Source of the DNA: Gammaproteobacteria bacterium
GTDB lineage: Bacteria; Pseudomonadota; Gammaproteobacteria; Pseudomonadales; UBA3067
Direction: 5' to 3'
Length of the DNA: 8,337 nucleotides
Assembly: GCA_019090565.1 (NCBI GenBank)
Contig: JAHRVS010000230.1
Span: 1-8,337 of the forward strand
Below, in pieces: positions 1 to 5,392 of the stretch (positions within the stretch are counted from its first letter, which is position 1; every line of letters starts with the position of its first letter). A program made the position numbers and the translations under genes. The notes below the pieces were generated by a model. It worked only from the letters and a program-made list of their open reading frames with translations, made no database searches and was not told the origin of the DNA.

Positions 1-215
1 CAGGAAAGCGCCCAGTGACGGGAAATAATGTTTCGCACGCGAAAAACAGAACTCGTCGTCGCTTTGAGCCAAACCTTCATTACCATCGTTTTTGGGTTGC
101 TAGTGAGAACCGTTTTGTTCGACTAAGGACCTCGGCTAAAGGAATGCGCATCATTGATAAGCTCGGCATTGATAAAGTGCTGGCTAAAATGCGCGCTGAA
201 GGTCAAAAAGTTTAA
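1..215 (+). CDS. rpmB: 50S ribosomal protein L28, 5'-truncated by window edge
   Basis: The reading frame is open from the first base and ends at the TAA at 213-215. It encodes 70 complete C-terminal residues beginning GKRPVTGNN, so about 8 residues of the usual 78 are missing to the left. The GTG at position 15 lies inside the gene and is not its start. L28 is a small basic protein of the large ribosomal subunit. Seen in the sequence are the family hallmarks SHAKNRTRRRF, the HRFWV segment and SAKGMRIIDK near the C-terminus. No CxxC zinc ribbon is visible in the part present, as in the zinc-free L28 of enterobacteria. It sits 83 bp before rpmG with no terminator between them, so the two are very probably co-transcribed, as is usual in Gammaproteobacteria. 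Identification is secure. Confidence 0.97.
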   Translation, partial: GKRPVTGNNVSHAKNRTRRRFEPNLHYHRFWVASENRFVRLRTSAKGMRIIDKLGIDKVLAKMRAEGQKV

Positions 216-231
216 ACGGTTTCGCCGTGGC

Positions 232-250
232 GATTTCAGCGGCGTTAAAA
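232..250 (+). repeat. Copy A of a short dispersed motif, rpmB-rpmG spacer
   Basis: GATTTCAGCGGC (232-243) runs into GGCGTTAAAA (241-250). The first 12-mer recurs exactly, inverted, at 597-608, and the second 10-mer recurs exactly, in direct orientation, at 628-637. ATTAC then GC follows in both copies with small shifts. This suggests degenerate copies of an intergenic repeat unit; function is unknown. Confidence 0.4.
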
Positions 251-260
251 CTCCTATTAC

Positions 261-284
261 GCATTAAGAACAGCGTTAAGAACT
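261..284 (+). repeat. Imperfect 12-bp tandem duplication in the rpmB-rpmG spacer
   Basis: GCATTAAGAACA (261-272) is followed directly by GCGTTAAGAACT (273-284), identical at 10 of 12 positions. It ends at the start of the rpmG Shine-Dalgarno. It may be a small local duplication without function; nothing in the sequence assigns it a role. Confidence 0.4.
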
Positions 285-298
285 AAGGTGAAACGATC

Positions 299-454
299 AT
301 GAGAGATAAAATAAGGCTCGTGTCCTCTGCAGGAACAGGGCACTTTTATACGACGACTAAAAACAAGCGTACGATGCCGGAAAAAATGGAAATCAAAAAA
401 TTTGATCCGGTTGTCCGAAAGCATGTTGCTTATAAAGAAGCCAAGATTAAGTAA
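299..454 (+). CDS. rpmG: 50S ribosomal protein L33
   Basis: This 51-residue protein begins MRDKIRLVSSAGTGHFY and ends YKEAKIK, with the conserved TTTKNKRTMPEKMEIKKFDP core. L33 is a small protein of the large ribosomal subunit near the E site. The ATG is preceded by AAGGTG (285-290) at 8 bp. There are no cysteines, so this is the zinc-independent form; many bacteria carry a second, CxxC-containing paralogue elsewhere for zinc starvation, and that cannot be judged here. It is the second gene of the rpmB-rpmG pair, and its stop codon runs straight into the A-tract of the terminator at 453-485. Length and sequence are typical, and the call is secure. Confidence 0.97.
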   Translation: MRDKIRLVSSAGTGHFYTTTKNKRTMPEKMEIKKFDPVVRKHVAYKEAKIK

Positions 455-485
455 AAAAAAACCCGCTTTTAGCGGGTTTTTTTTT
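453..485 (+). terminator. Intrinsic terminator of rpmB-rpmG
   Basis: The arms ACCCGCT (461-467) and AGCGGGT (471-477) close a 3-nt loop. An A-run (453-460) can extend the stem against a run of eight Ts (478-485), so it could also work leftward. The A-run overlaps the last bases of the rpmG stop codon. Confidence 0.9.
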
Positions 486-799
486 ACGCTTAATTTGATT
501 CAGCATTTTAAGTCCTCATATTGTTGCTCAAAAAATTCCCGTTAAGTACTGTGTGCACATGGCTAGCGCCTATTCGTGAGTTTTGCCCGCCAGCAGGCCG
601 CTGAAATCATACTGACTCGGCCTCTGTGGCGTTAAAATGTGATTACTGCGTGTAAACTTCTATTCTTCGCGTAATTTTTCCTTTCACCTAGTTCAACTCA
701 GTGAATTCCAATAACCTGCTACAACGTTACAGCATTGCCTTATTGTTGAAAGTTGATGCCCCCATTCGCCAATGACCGTCTTATTCAAGAGCGCCTGCA
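486..799. other. Gene-free spacer between rpmG terminator and mutM
   Basis: No convincing reading frame or RNA gene is seen in these 314 bp. The stretch holds a short inverted repeat, AGGCCG (595-600) with CGGCCT (618-623), and a block resembling the rpmB-rpmG spacer (see repeat entries). A weak sigma-70-like pair, CTGACT (612-617) and TAAAAT (633-638), has only a 15-bp spacer. It is the best promoter candidate for mutM that I found, but poor. Because the rpmG terminator is strong, mutM probably needs a promoter somewhere in this interval. Confidence 0.5.
597..655. repeat. Copy B of the dispersed motif, upstream of mutM
   Basis: GCCGCTGAAATC (597-608) is the exact reverse complement of 232-243, and GGCGTTAAAA (628-637) matches 241-250 directly, followed by ATTAC (642-646) and GC. 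Copy B therefore has the two halves of copy A separated by 19 bp and one of them inverted. The AGGCCG/CGGCCT dyad lies across its left half. Whether this is a mobile-repeat remnant or chance cannot be decided without the genome. Confidence 0.35.
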
Positions 800-1615
800 A
801 TGCCAGAATTACCAGAGGTTGAGACGTCTCGTCGAGGTGTCATGCCTCATGTTGTGGATCAAGTCATTTGCACAGTCACGATCAGGCAGCCGCGTTTGCG
901 CTGGCCTATCCCTTCGTGTTTGCCAGTGCTTCTTCAGGGTGAAGTGGTGCGATCGATAAGCCGCCGAGGCAAATACCTTTTGTTTGGCTTTGATCATGGT
1001 ACCTTGCTGATCCACTTGGGCATGTCGGGCAACCTAAGGGTGGTGACGCATGATTGCGAGGTGGCAAAACATGACCATGTTGATTTTGGTTTGGTTAGTG
1101 GGAATATTCTTCGTTTTAATGACCCTCGGCGGTTTGGGGCCGTGCTGTGGGCAGAGGGAGACCCCCTGCAGCACAAACTGCTCAAAAGCCTCGGGCCAGA
1201 ACCCCTAACCGATGCGTTTAGTGGCCACTATCTGCATCAGCGCGCCCACGCTAAAAAAGTAGCGGTTAAAACCTACTTGATGGATAGCCATGTCGTGGTG
1301 GGGGTTGGGAATATCTATGCCAACGAAGCTCTTTTTCGCTCAGGAATTCGGCCGACGAGGTTTGCTGGTCAGGTGAGTTTGGTGCGGTACGAAGGCCTTG
1401 CTCAGGCAGTGAAAGAGGTATTGAGAGAAGCCATTGCTCAAGGCGGCACCACTTTAAAAGACTTCCTTGGGAGTGACGGAAAACCAGGTTATTTTAAACA
1501 GTCGCTCCAGGTTTATGGTCGGGGAGGCAAGCCCTGCGTGGTTTGTGGTGATGCTCTGACGGAGATTCGGCTTTCCCAGCGGGCAACGGTTTTCTGTGGC
1601 CAGTGTCAAAGATAA
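800..1615 (+). CDS. mutM: Formamidopyrimidine-DNA glycosylase / AP lyase
   Basis: MutM (Fpg) removes 8-oxoguanine and formamidopyrimidines from oxidised DNA and nicks the abasic site. The 271-residue length is normal. The mature N-terminus PELPEVE is present, with catalytic Pro2 and Glu3, and Lys58 lies in the RRGKYL segment. Met75 (LGMSG) and the Arg110/Phe112 pair (DPRRFG) are the base-stack-filling triad. The helix-two-turn-helix region carries GVGNIYANEALF (residues 168-179). The C-terminal zinc finger is complete: Cys246, Cys249, Cys266 and Cys269 in CX2C-X16-CX2C spacing, with Arg261 at its tip. The ATG is fixed by the obligatory MPELPE start; a weak AAGAG (787-791) lies 8 bp upstream. 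It follows rpmB-rpmG, the same neighbourhood as in E. coli, but is separated from them by a strong terminator. No defect is seen. Confidence 0.97.
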   Translation: MPELPEVETSRRGVMPHVVDQVICTVTIRQPRLRWPIPSCLPVLLQGEVVRSISRRGKYLLFGFDHGTLLIHLGMSGNLRVVTHDCEVAKHDHVDFGLVSGNILRFNDPRRFGAVLWAEGDPLQHKLLKSLGPEPLTDAFSGHYLHQRAHAKKVAVKTYLMDSHVVVGVGNIYANEALFRSGIRPTRFAGQVSLVRYEGLAQAVKEVLREAIAQGGTTLKDFLGSDGKPGYFKQSLQVYGRGGKPCVVCGDALTEIRLSQRATVFCGQCQR

Positions 1616-1688
1616 GTCGAAATAAAGCGCAATGTGACGATTTTACCCCTTCGCGCCTTCGTAAGTCAGCGAAGTGTGGCATTAGGGT

Positions 1689-1707
1689 CTAGTATTACGT
1701 TTACTAG
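1689..1707. promoter_or_regulatory. Short inverted repeat upstream of the small exported protein
   Basis: CTAGTA (1689-1694) and TACTAG (1702-1707) flank a 7-bp centre (TTACGTT). No T-run follows, so it is not a terminator. Its position 30 bp before the ATG at 1737 would suit an operator or an mRNA hairpin near the ribosome-binding site. No regulator is recognised. Confidence 0.25.
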
Positions 1708-1736
1708 TCTTTTGAATCATTGCTCAGGAGTTTTTC

Positions 1737-2051
1737 ATGCTCGGTCTAAAAAAGAAATTTGCTGCTTATCTTGTATCCGCATCGTTGGTGGTTTTTTCTG
1801 TTTTTCCAGCGACAACGTTTGCCAACTCTACCGAAGAACGCCCTACGGCTTCTCATATGGTGGGAGATGCCATTACACGGCCGTTTGTATTAGTGGGTAC
1901 GGTTATCGGTGCTGCGCTTTTTGTGGTGACGCTGCCCGTATCAGTATTAGGAGGTAACGTAAAGGAGGCGGGGAAAGAGCTTGTGGTGACGCCCTTTAAA
2001 ATGACATTCTTTCGCTGCTTAGGTTGCACTACCCGAAACACCGGAAAATAA
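1737..2051 (+). CDS. Small predicted exported, membrane-anchored protein of unknown function
   Basis: The 104-residue protein has a signal peptide: a KKK n-region at residues 5-7, a hydrophobic stretch at about 8-24, and a likely cleavage after ATTFA (about residue 29). A second hydrophobic segment rich in Gly/Val (about residues 49-72) could anchor the mature protein in a membrane. The pattern TRPF, GTVIGAALFVVTLPVSVLGGN, then KELVVTPFKMTFFRCLG resembles short conserved proteins that I recall from Pseudomonas and relatives, sometimes loosely labelled as transporters; no biochemical function is known to me. The C-terminus has a CxxC pair (CLGC) not expected from my memory of that family. The start is supported by AGGAG (1726-1730), 6 bp upstream. 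The bidirectional terminator at 2075-2115 ends it. It lies between mutM and coaD and looks like a stand-alone gene. Confidence 0.7.
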   Translation: MLGLKKKFAAYLVSASLVVFSVFPATTFANSTEERPTASHMVGDAITRPFVLVGTVIGAALFVVTLPVSVLGGNVKEAGKELVVTPFKMTFFRCLGCTTRNTGK

Positions 2052-2074
2052 AAAGCAAGGGCTTTGCTCTTGTG

Positions 2075-2115
2075 ACACAGAAAAAAGGCGCTTATGAAGC
2101 GTCTTTTTTCTGTGT
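2075..2115. terminator. Bidirectional terminator between convergent genes
   Basis: The arms at 2075-2093 and 2097-2115 form a 19-bp stem with one G-U pair and an ATG loop. An A6 tract in the left arm pairs with T6 in the right arm, so either strand yields a GC-containing hairpin (core GGCGCTT with AAGCGTC) followed by U-residues. It serves the rightward gene ending at 2051 and leftward coaD ending at 2122. Confidence 0.9.
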
Positions 2116-2121
2116 GAGGTT

Positions 2122-2604
2122 TTATTCCTTAAAGCGCTCCGTCAATGCCTCGTGAACAAGAGGGGGCACGAACTTGCTAATATCTCCACCGAGAGAAGCG
2201 ATCTCTTTTACCAGGCTTGATGAGATGTAGGACAAGTGATCAGCGGGGGTCAGAAACACAGACTCGACATCTGGGGCGAGCTGCCGATTCATGTTGGCAA
2301 GTTGAAATTCATATTCAAAATCTGATACGGCGCGAATGCCCCTTAAGAGAACGTTTGCTTTTTTCTCTTCAGCAAAGTGAGCCAGTAGCTTATCGAAACC
2401 GCAAATCTCGACGTTATCTAAGTGTTCAAGCACACCGCTTGCAAGGCTAACGCGTTGTTCCAAAGTGAAAACCGGGTTTTTGCGGGAGCTTGCTGCAATG
2501 GCAATAATAACCTCATCAAACACCCTTGACGCGCGTTCAACTAAATCTAGGTGGCCGTTGGTAAATGGGTCAAATGTGCCGGGGTAGAGGATGCGGGTTG
2601 CCAT
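2122..2604 (-). CDS. coaD: Phosphopantetheine adenylyltransferase
   Basis: CoaD transfers AMP from ATP to 4'-phosphopantetheine, giving dephospho-CoA, the penultimate step of coenzyme A synthesis in the cytoplasm. At 160 residues it has the usual length. It shows the nucleotidyltransferase start YPGTFDPFTNGH (residues 7-18) with His18 of the T/HxGH signature, Lys42, the LLRGIRAVSDFEYE segment (86-99) with Arg88 and Arg91, and ISSSLVKEIA near the C-terminus. The ATG has AGGAA 6 bp upstream on the minus strand. A sigma-70-like promoter lies in the 104-bp gap to rsmD, so coaD may be transcribed both on its own and by read-through from rsmD. It converges on the gene at 1737-2051 across a shared terminator. 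Secure. Confidence 0.97.
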   Translation of the reverse strand: MATRILYPGTFDPFTNGHLDLVERASRVFDEVIIAIAASSRKNPVFTLEQRVSLASGVLEHLDNVEICGFDKLLAHFAEEKKANVLLRGIRAVSDFEYEFQLANMNRQLAPDVESVFLTPADHLSYISSSLVKEIASLGGDISKFVPPLVHEALTERFKE

Positions 2605-2649
2605 ATTGCTTTCCTAAAGTAGCGTTGATCGGAATTAAGGGCTATCGGG

Positions 2650-2679
2650 ATGATAACGGATAAGTGCTTTGCGGCTCAA
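2650..2679 (-). promoter_or_regulatory. Candidate sigma-70 promoter of coaD
   Basis: On the minus strand TTGAGC (2674-2679) is followed after 18 bp by TATCAT (2650-2655), which match the -35 and -10 consensus at 4 of 6 and 5 of 6 positions. The predicted leader to the coaD ATG is about 40 nt. This is a prediction by eye only. Confidence 0.4.
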
Positions 2680-2708
2680 ATACTTTGCAGGAACATGTGT
2701 GTTGCCGT

Positions 2709-3326
2709 TTAGTCACCATTTTCATTTACGGCTCGTTTAAATAGATAATAGAAAACCTGCCCGGCTTTTTTATGTCGATGAGGCATCCACATTGCTGGGA
2801 GAGTATCTTGTGCCAATGCGCTGCCGGTCTCGATATAAATGAGGCTGCTTTCTTTCAGGCAGCCGCTTTGTTCAAGCTGAACAAGTAAGTCTGGAAGACC
2901 GTCGTTGGCGAAGGGTGGGTCCAGAAAAACCAGGTCATACTCTGGAAGTGAGAGCCCTTGTTTTAACCAGGTTTCTGCGTTGCTGTTAATGATATGGCAG
3001 TGGTCTGCTTGCAGTGCTTGTTTGGCTGCCTTGAGCTGCTTGCATGCAATGCTAGACACGTCCACCAGCGTGGCCGCTGCGGCTCCGCGAGACAATGCTT
3101 CAAAGCTCAATGCGCCGCTGCCAGCGAAGAGATCCAAAACCTGTGCATCGGTAATGGATGGCGACAGCCAGTTAAACAGTGTTTCTCGCACTCGGTCAGA
3201 TGTTGGGCGCAAGCCCTCCACTTCGACAAAGGGGATTTTTCTACCTCGCCACTTGCCACCAATAACCCGTAAAGACGATGGCTTTGATTTCGACTGAGGC
3301 TTTGATGCGGATTTCTGCCTGGACAA
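2709..3326 (-). CDS. rsmD: 16S rRNA (guanine-966 N2)-methyltransferase
   Basis: RsmD uses S-adenosylmethionine to methylate N2 of G966 in 16S rRNA, a P-site nucleotide, during late small-subunit maturation. The 205-residue protein has a basic, Ser/Lys-rich tail (1-18), the family signature LRVIGGKWRGRKIPF (19-33), PTSDRVRETLFNWL (41-54), the SAM-binding motif VLDLFAGSGALSFEALSRGA (63-82) and the catalytic DPPF (136-139). The start is TTG: an in-frame stop lies a few codons upstream, and AAGGT sits 7 bp before the TTG. No ATG or GTG is available before the conserved LRVIGG. It is followed by coaD on the same strand, a common rsmD-coaD pairing. It diverges from ftsY with 240 bp between the starts, as in E. 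coli. A TATACT -10-like box on the minus strand (3444-3449) lacks a good -35. Function secure; start fairly sure. Confidence 0.94.
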   Translation of the reverse strand: MSRQKSASKPQSKSKPSSLRVIGGKWRGRKIPFVEVEGLRPTSDRVRETLFNWLSPSITDAQVLDLFAGSGALSFEALSRGAAAATLVDVSSIACKQLKAAKQALQADHCHIINSNAETWLKQGLSLPEYDLVFLDPPFANDGLPDLLVQLEQSGCLKESSLIYIETGSALAQDTLPAMWMPHRHKKAGQVFYYLFKRAVNENGD

Positions 3327-3495
3327 TATTGAGACCTTTATGAGAGGAAGTTAACGCGGCACTGTCGTGGATTGAATCTTGGACTGAAACAGGCGGCAAT
3401 TTATGCAAAGTCGTAGATATTCTAGCGAAAAAACTCATCGCTGAGTATATTGTTAAGCATGGACAATGAATTTCCTTGGTTGGCGGATTCAAGTC

Positions 3496-3524
3496 CTGAA
3501 TGTAATCAGGGTTTAGGATAGAAT
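3496..3524 (+). promoter_or_regulatory. Weak candidate promoter of ftsY
   Basis: CTGAAT (3496-3501, 3 of 6 to the -35 consensus) is followed after 17 bp by TAGAAT (3519-3524, 5 of 6 to the -10 consensus), about 43 bp before the ftsY ATG. It lies in the 240-bp divergent rsmD/ftsY spacer, which must hold promoters for both directions. The -10 is good and the -35 poor, so this is tentative. Confidence 0.25.
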
Positions 3525-3566
3525 TAGAAGCTTGAAGTTGTGAGTGACGAGGAGAAAGATTAGACA

Positions 3567-4703
3567 ATGTTTGGTTTTGGCAAGAGCAAGAAAAAACAGG
3601 GCGCGGGCAATACCCCTGAAAGCGCTGGCGGCACGGTTGCGCCTGAGCAAATCACAGAGCAGGAGATCAACGAGCTGGGCATTGAAACGCCTGAGCCTTT
3701 GCCCAGCGGCGCAGTGGCCTTAACTGAAAAAGAGTCCGCTGAGGATAAGAGCCAAGGTGCTGCGGAGAGTGAAAGCAAAAAAGGTTTTTTTCAGCGGATA
3801 AAGAAGGGCTTGGGTAAAACCCGCTCTGGTTTCGCCACAGGACTTGGCAATCTACTTCTTGGAGAGAAAGAGATTGATGACGAGGTCATGGAGGAAATTG
3901 AAATGTTGTTGGTCATGGCCGATGTGGGGGTGGATGCAACCCGAACCATTATCGACACTCTTGGCCAGAAGGTGGGGCGTCGAGAGCTTACTAGCTCCAG
4001 AGCCCTATACAAAGCCTTGCAAGAGGAGCTGTATGGCTTGTTGGCGCCCGTTGAGGTTCCTCTTGAAATTGATGAAAGCAAATCCCCTTATGTGATTTTA
4101 ATGGTGGGCGTAAATGGCGTGGGGAAAACCACGACCATCGGCAAGCTGGCCAAGCGGTTCAAGGCGGAAGGGAAGTCAGTGATGCTTGCAGCAGGGGATA
4201 CGTTTAGAGCTGCTGCCGTGGAGCAGCTTCAAGTATGGGGCGAACGCAATGATGTGGCGGTTGTTGCTCAGAGCACAGGGTCAGACAGTGCATCGGTTAT
4301 TTTCGATGCCCTGCAGGCGGCAAAAGCCCGTGGCGTTGATGTATTGATTGCTGATACGGCGGGTCGCTTGCATACGAAAACAAATCTTATGGATGAGCTT
4401 TCTAAAGTGACGCGAGTGATGGCGAAGCTTGACCAAGAGGCGCCTCATGAGGTTATGTTGGTCATTGACGCCGGAACCGGGCAAAACGCCTTGAACCAGG
4501 TAAAGAGCTTTGATGAAACCACAGGGGTGACAGGTATTACCTTGACCAAGCTCGACGGCACGGCCAAGGGAGGGATTATCTTTGCTTTAGCAAATCAGTT
4601 TAAAATTCCGATTCGCTTTATTGGTGTGGGCGAGCAAGTTGATGATATGCGGCCCTTTGAGGCGAGAGAGTTTGTGGATGCCTTGTTCAGTGAGTCAGAT
4701 TAA
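3567..4703 (+). CDS. ftsY: Signal recognition particle receptor FtsY (GTPase)
   Basis: FtsY is the membrane-associated SRP receptor. With Ffh it hydrolyses GTP to hand ribosomes making membrane proteins to the Sec/YidC machinery. The 378-residue protein has a short acidic A domain (about 1-70), a basic amphipathic helix at the A/N junction (KKGFFQRIKKGLGK, 71-84) that fits membrane binding, a four-helix N domain (about 90-165) and a complete G domain. The G motifs are GVNGVGKT (181-188), DTFRAAA (211-217), DTAGR (263-267), TKLD (327-330) and the closing GVGEQVDDMRPF (353-364). The ATG is preceded by AGGAGA (3550-3555) at 11 bp, slightly long. It is the first gene of ftsY-ftsE-ftsX, 23 bp from ftsE. 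The A domain is much shorter than in E. coli and of a length common elsewhere. Secure. Confidence 0.97.
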   Translation: MFGFGKSKKKQGAGNTPESAGGTVAPEQITEQEINELGIETPEPLPSGAVALTEKESAEDKSQGAAESESKKGFFQRIKKGLGKTRSGFATGLGNLLLGEKEIDDEVMEEIEMLLVMADVGVDATRTIIDTLGQKVGRRELTSSRALYKALQEELYGLLAPVEVPLEIDESKSPYVILMVGVNGVGKTTTIGKLAKRFKAEGKSVMLAAGDTFRAAAVEQLQVWGERNDVAVVAQSTGSDSASVIFDALQAAKARGVDVLIADTAGRLHTKTNLMDELSKVTRVMAKLDQEAPHEVMLVIDAGTGQNALNQVKSFDETTGVTGITLTKLDGTAKGGIIFALANQFKIPIRFIGVGEQVDDMRPFEAREFVDALFSESD

Positions 4704-4726
4704 TGCATGCAGCAGGTGATTGATAG

Positions 4727-5392
4727 GTGATTGAATTTGACCACGTGAGTAAGCATTACGGGCGAGGCCAGGATGCCTTACGGGATATCAGTTTTGAACT
4801 TGAGAGGGGTGGTCTCACCTTTTTGATTGGGCATTCCGGCGCAGGGAAAAGCACGCTGCTACGGATGATCATGCCCACTGAACACCCCAGTAAAGGCAAG
4901 GTGGTCGTCAATGGGCATGACTTAAAGAGTTTGTCGGGACGAAAATTACCGCAATATCGACGCAGCCTAGGGGTGGTATTTCAGGATCACCAGTTACTGG
5001 CAGACCGAACGGTTTTTGATAACGTGGCGTTGCCGCTCAGGGTCTCGGGCTTTAGCCATCGAGACATGGGGCGGCGCGTTCGTGCGGCGCTGGATAAGGT
5101 GGGTTTGCTTGGCAAAGAGCGGGCCATGCCAGGTATGCTTTCAGCCGGTGAGCGGCAGCGGGTCGGTGTGGCGAGGGCCGTGGTGAATCGGCCTAGCGTT
5201 ATACTTGCTGACGAGCCCACTGGAAACCTTGACCCAGCCTTGTCAGGAGAAATCATGGACTTATTTGAACAGTTCAGTCAAATGGGTGCGTGTGTACTGA
5301 TCGCTAGTCATGACTTAGCACTGGTGGCTCGTTATCAACACCGCTTGTTATCGTTGGACCGTGGTTGTTTGTTGAGTGGTGGTGATGCCTAA
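4727..5392 (+). CDS. ftsE: Cell division ABC transporter ATP-binding protein FtsE
   Basis: FtsE is the cytoplasmic ATPase that works with FtsX at the septum. The complex does not transport a known substrate but activates periplasmic peptidoglycan hydrolases through FtsX. The 221-residue protein has Walker A GHSGAGKST (35-43), the Q-loop VFQDH (Gln86), Walker B VILADEPTGNLD (158-169) and the switch His195. The ABC signature reads LSAGE (138-142) rather than LSGGE or LSGGQ, a single Gly-to-Ala change. The start is GTG, giving the typical MI-FDHVSK opening; AGGTG (4714-4718) lies about 9-10 bp upstream. The only earlier in-frame ATG (4703) runs into a stop. It follows ftsY by 23 bp and overlaps ftsX by 8 bp, implying translational coupling. 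Secure. Confidence 0.96.
   Translation: MIEFDHVSKHYGRGQDALRDISFELERGGLTFLIGHSGAGKSTLLRMIMPTEHPSKGKVVVNGHDLKSLSGRKLPQYRRSLGVVFQDHQLLADRTVFDNVALPLRVSGFSHRDMGRRVRAALDKVGLLGKERAMPGMLSAGERQRVGVARAVVNRPSVILADEPTGNLDPALSGEIMDLFEQFSQMGACVLIASHDLALVARYQHRLLSLDRGCLLSGGDA

Noticed and set aside
15..17. GTG at position 15 as the start of a 66-residue protein
   Set aside because: The frame continues upstream with GKRP, which belongs to L28; the apparent start is an internal valine codon caused by the window edge.
746..767. Sigma-32-like promoter before mutM: TTGAAA (746-751) and CCCCATTC (760-767)
   Set aside because: Both boxes look good alone, but only 8 bp separate them, far less than the roughly 13-17 bp needed. 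At a workable distance upstream (CTTATTG, 739-745) the -35 is poor.
753..959. Open frame overlapping the mutM start in another frame
   Set aside because: It overlaps the well-supported mutM reading frame, has no ribosome-binding site and the product resembles no known family.
1649..1674. CTTCGC/GCGAAG inverted repeat after mutM as a terminator
   Set aside because: It has a 6-bp stem, a 14-nt loop and no T-run, so it is unlikely to terminate transcription.
1634..1957. 107-codon frame overlapping the small exported protein
   Set aside because: The overlapping frame at 1737-2051 has a signal peptide, an AGGAG site and family-like features; the 1634 frame has none of these and is a shifted reading of the same DNA.
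3241..3567. Leftward 108-codon frame across the rsmD/ftsY spacer
   Set aside because: It overlaps the rsmD start in another frame, its start is at the ftsY start codon region, there is no ribosome-binding site, and the product has low-complexity, unrecognisable sequence.
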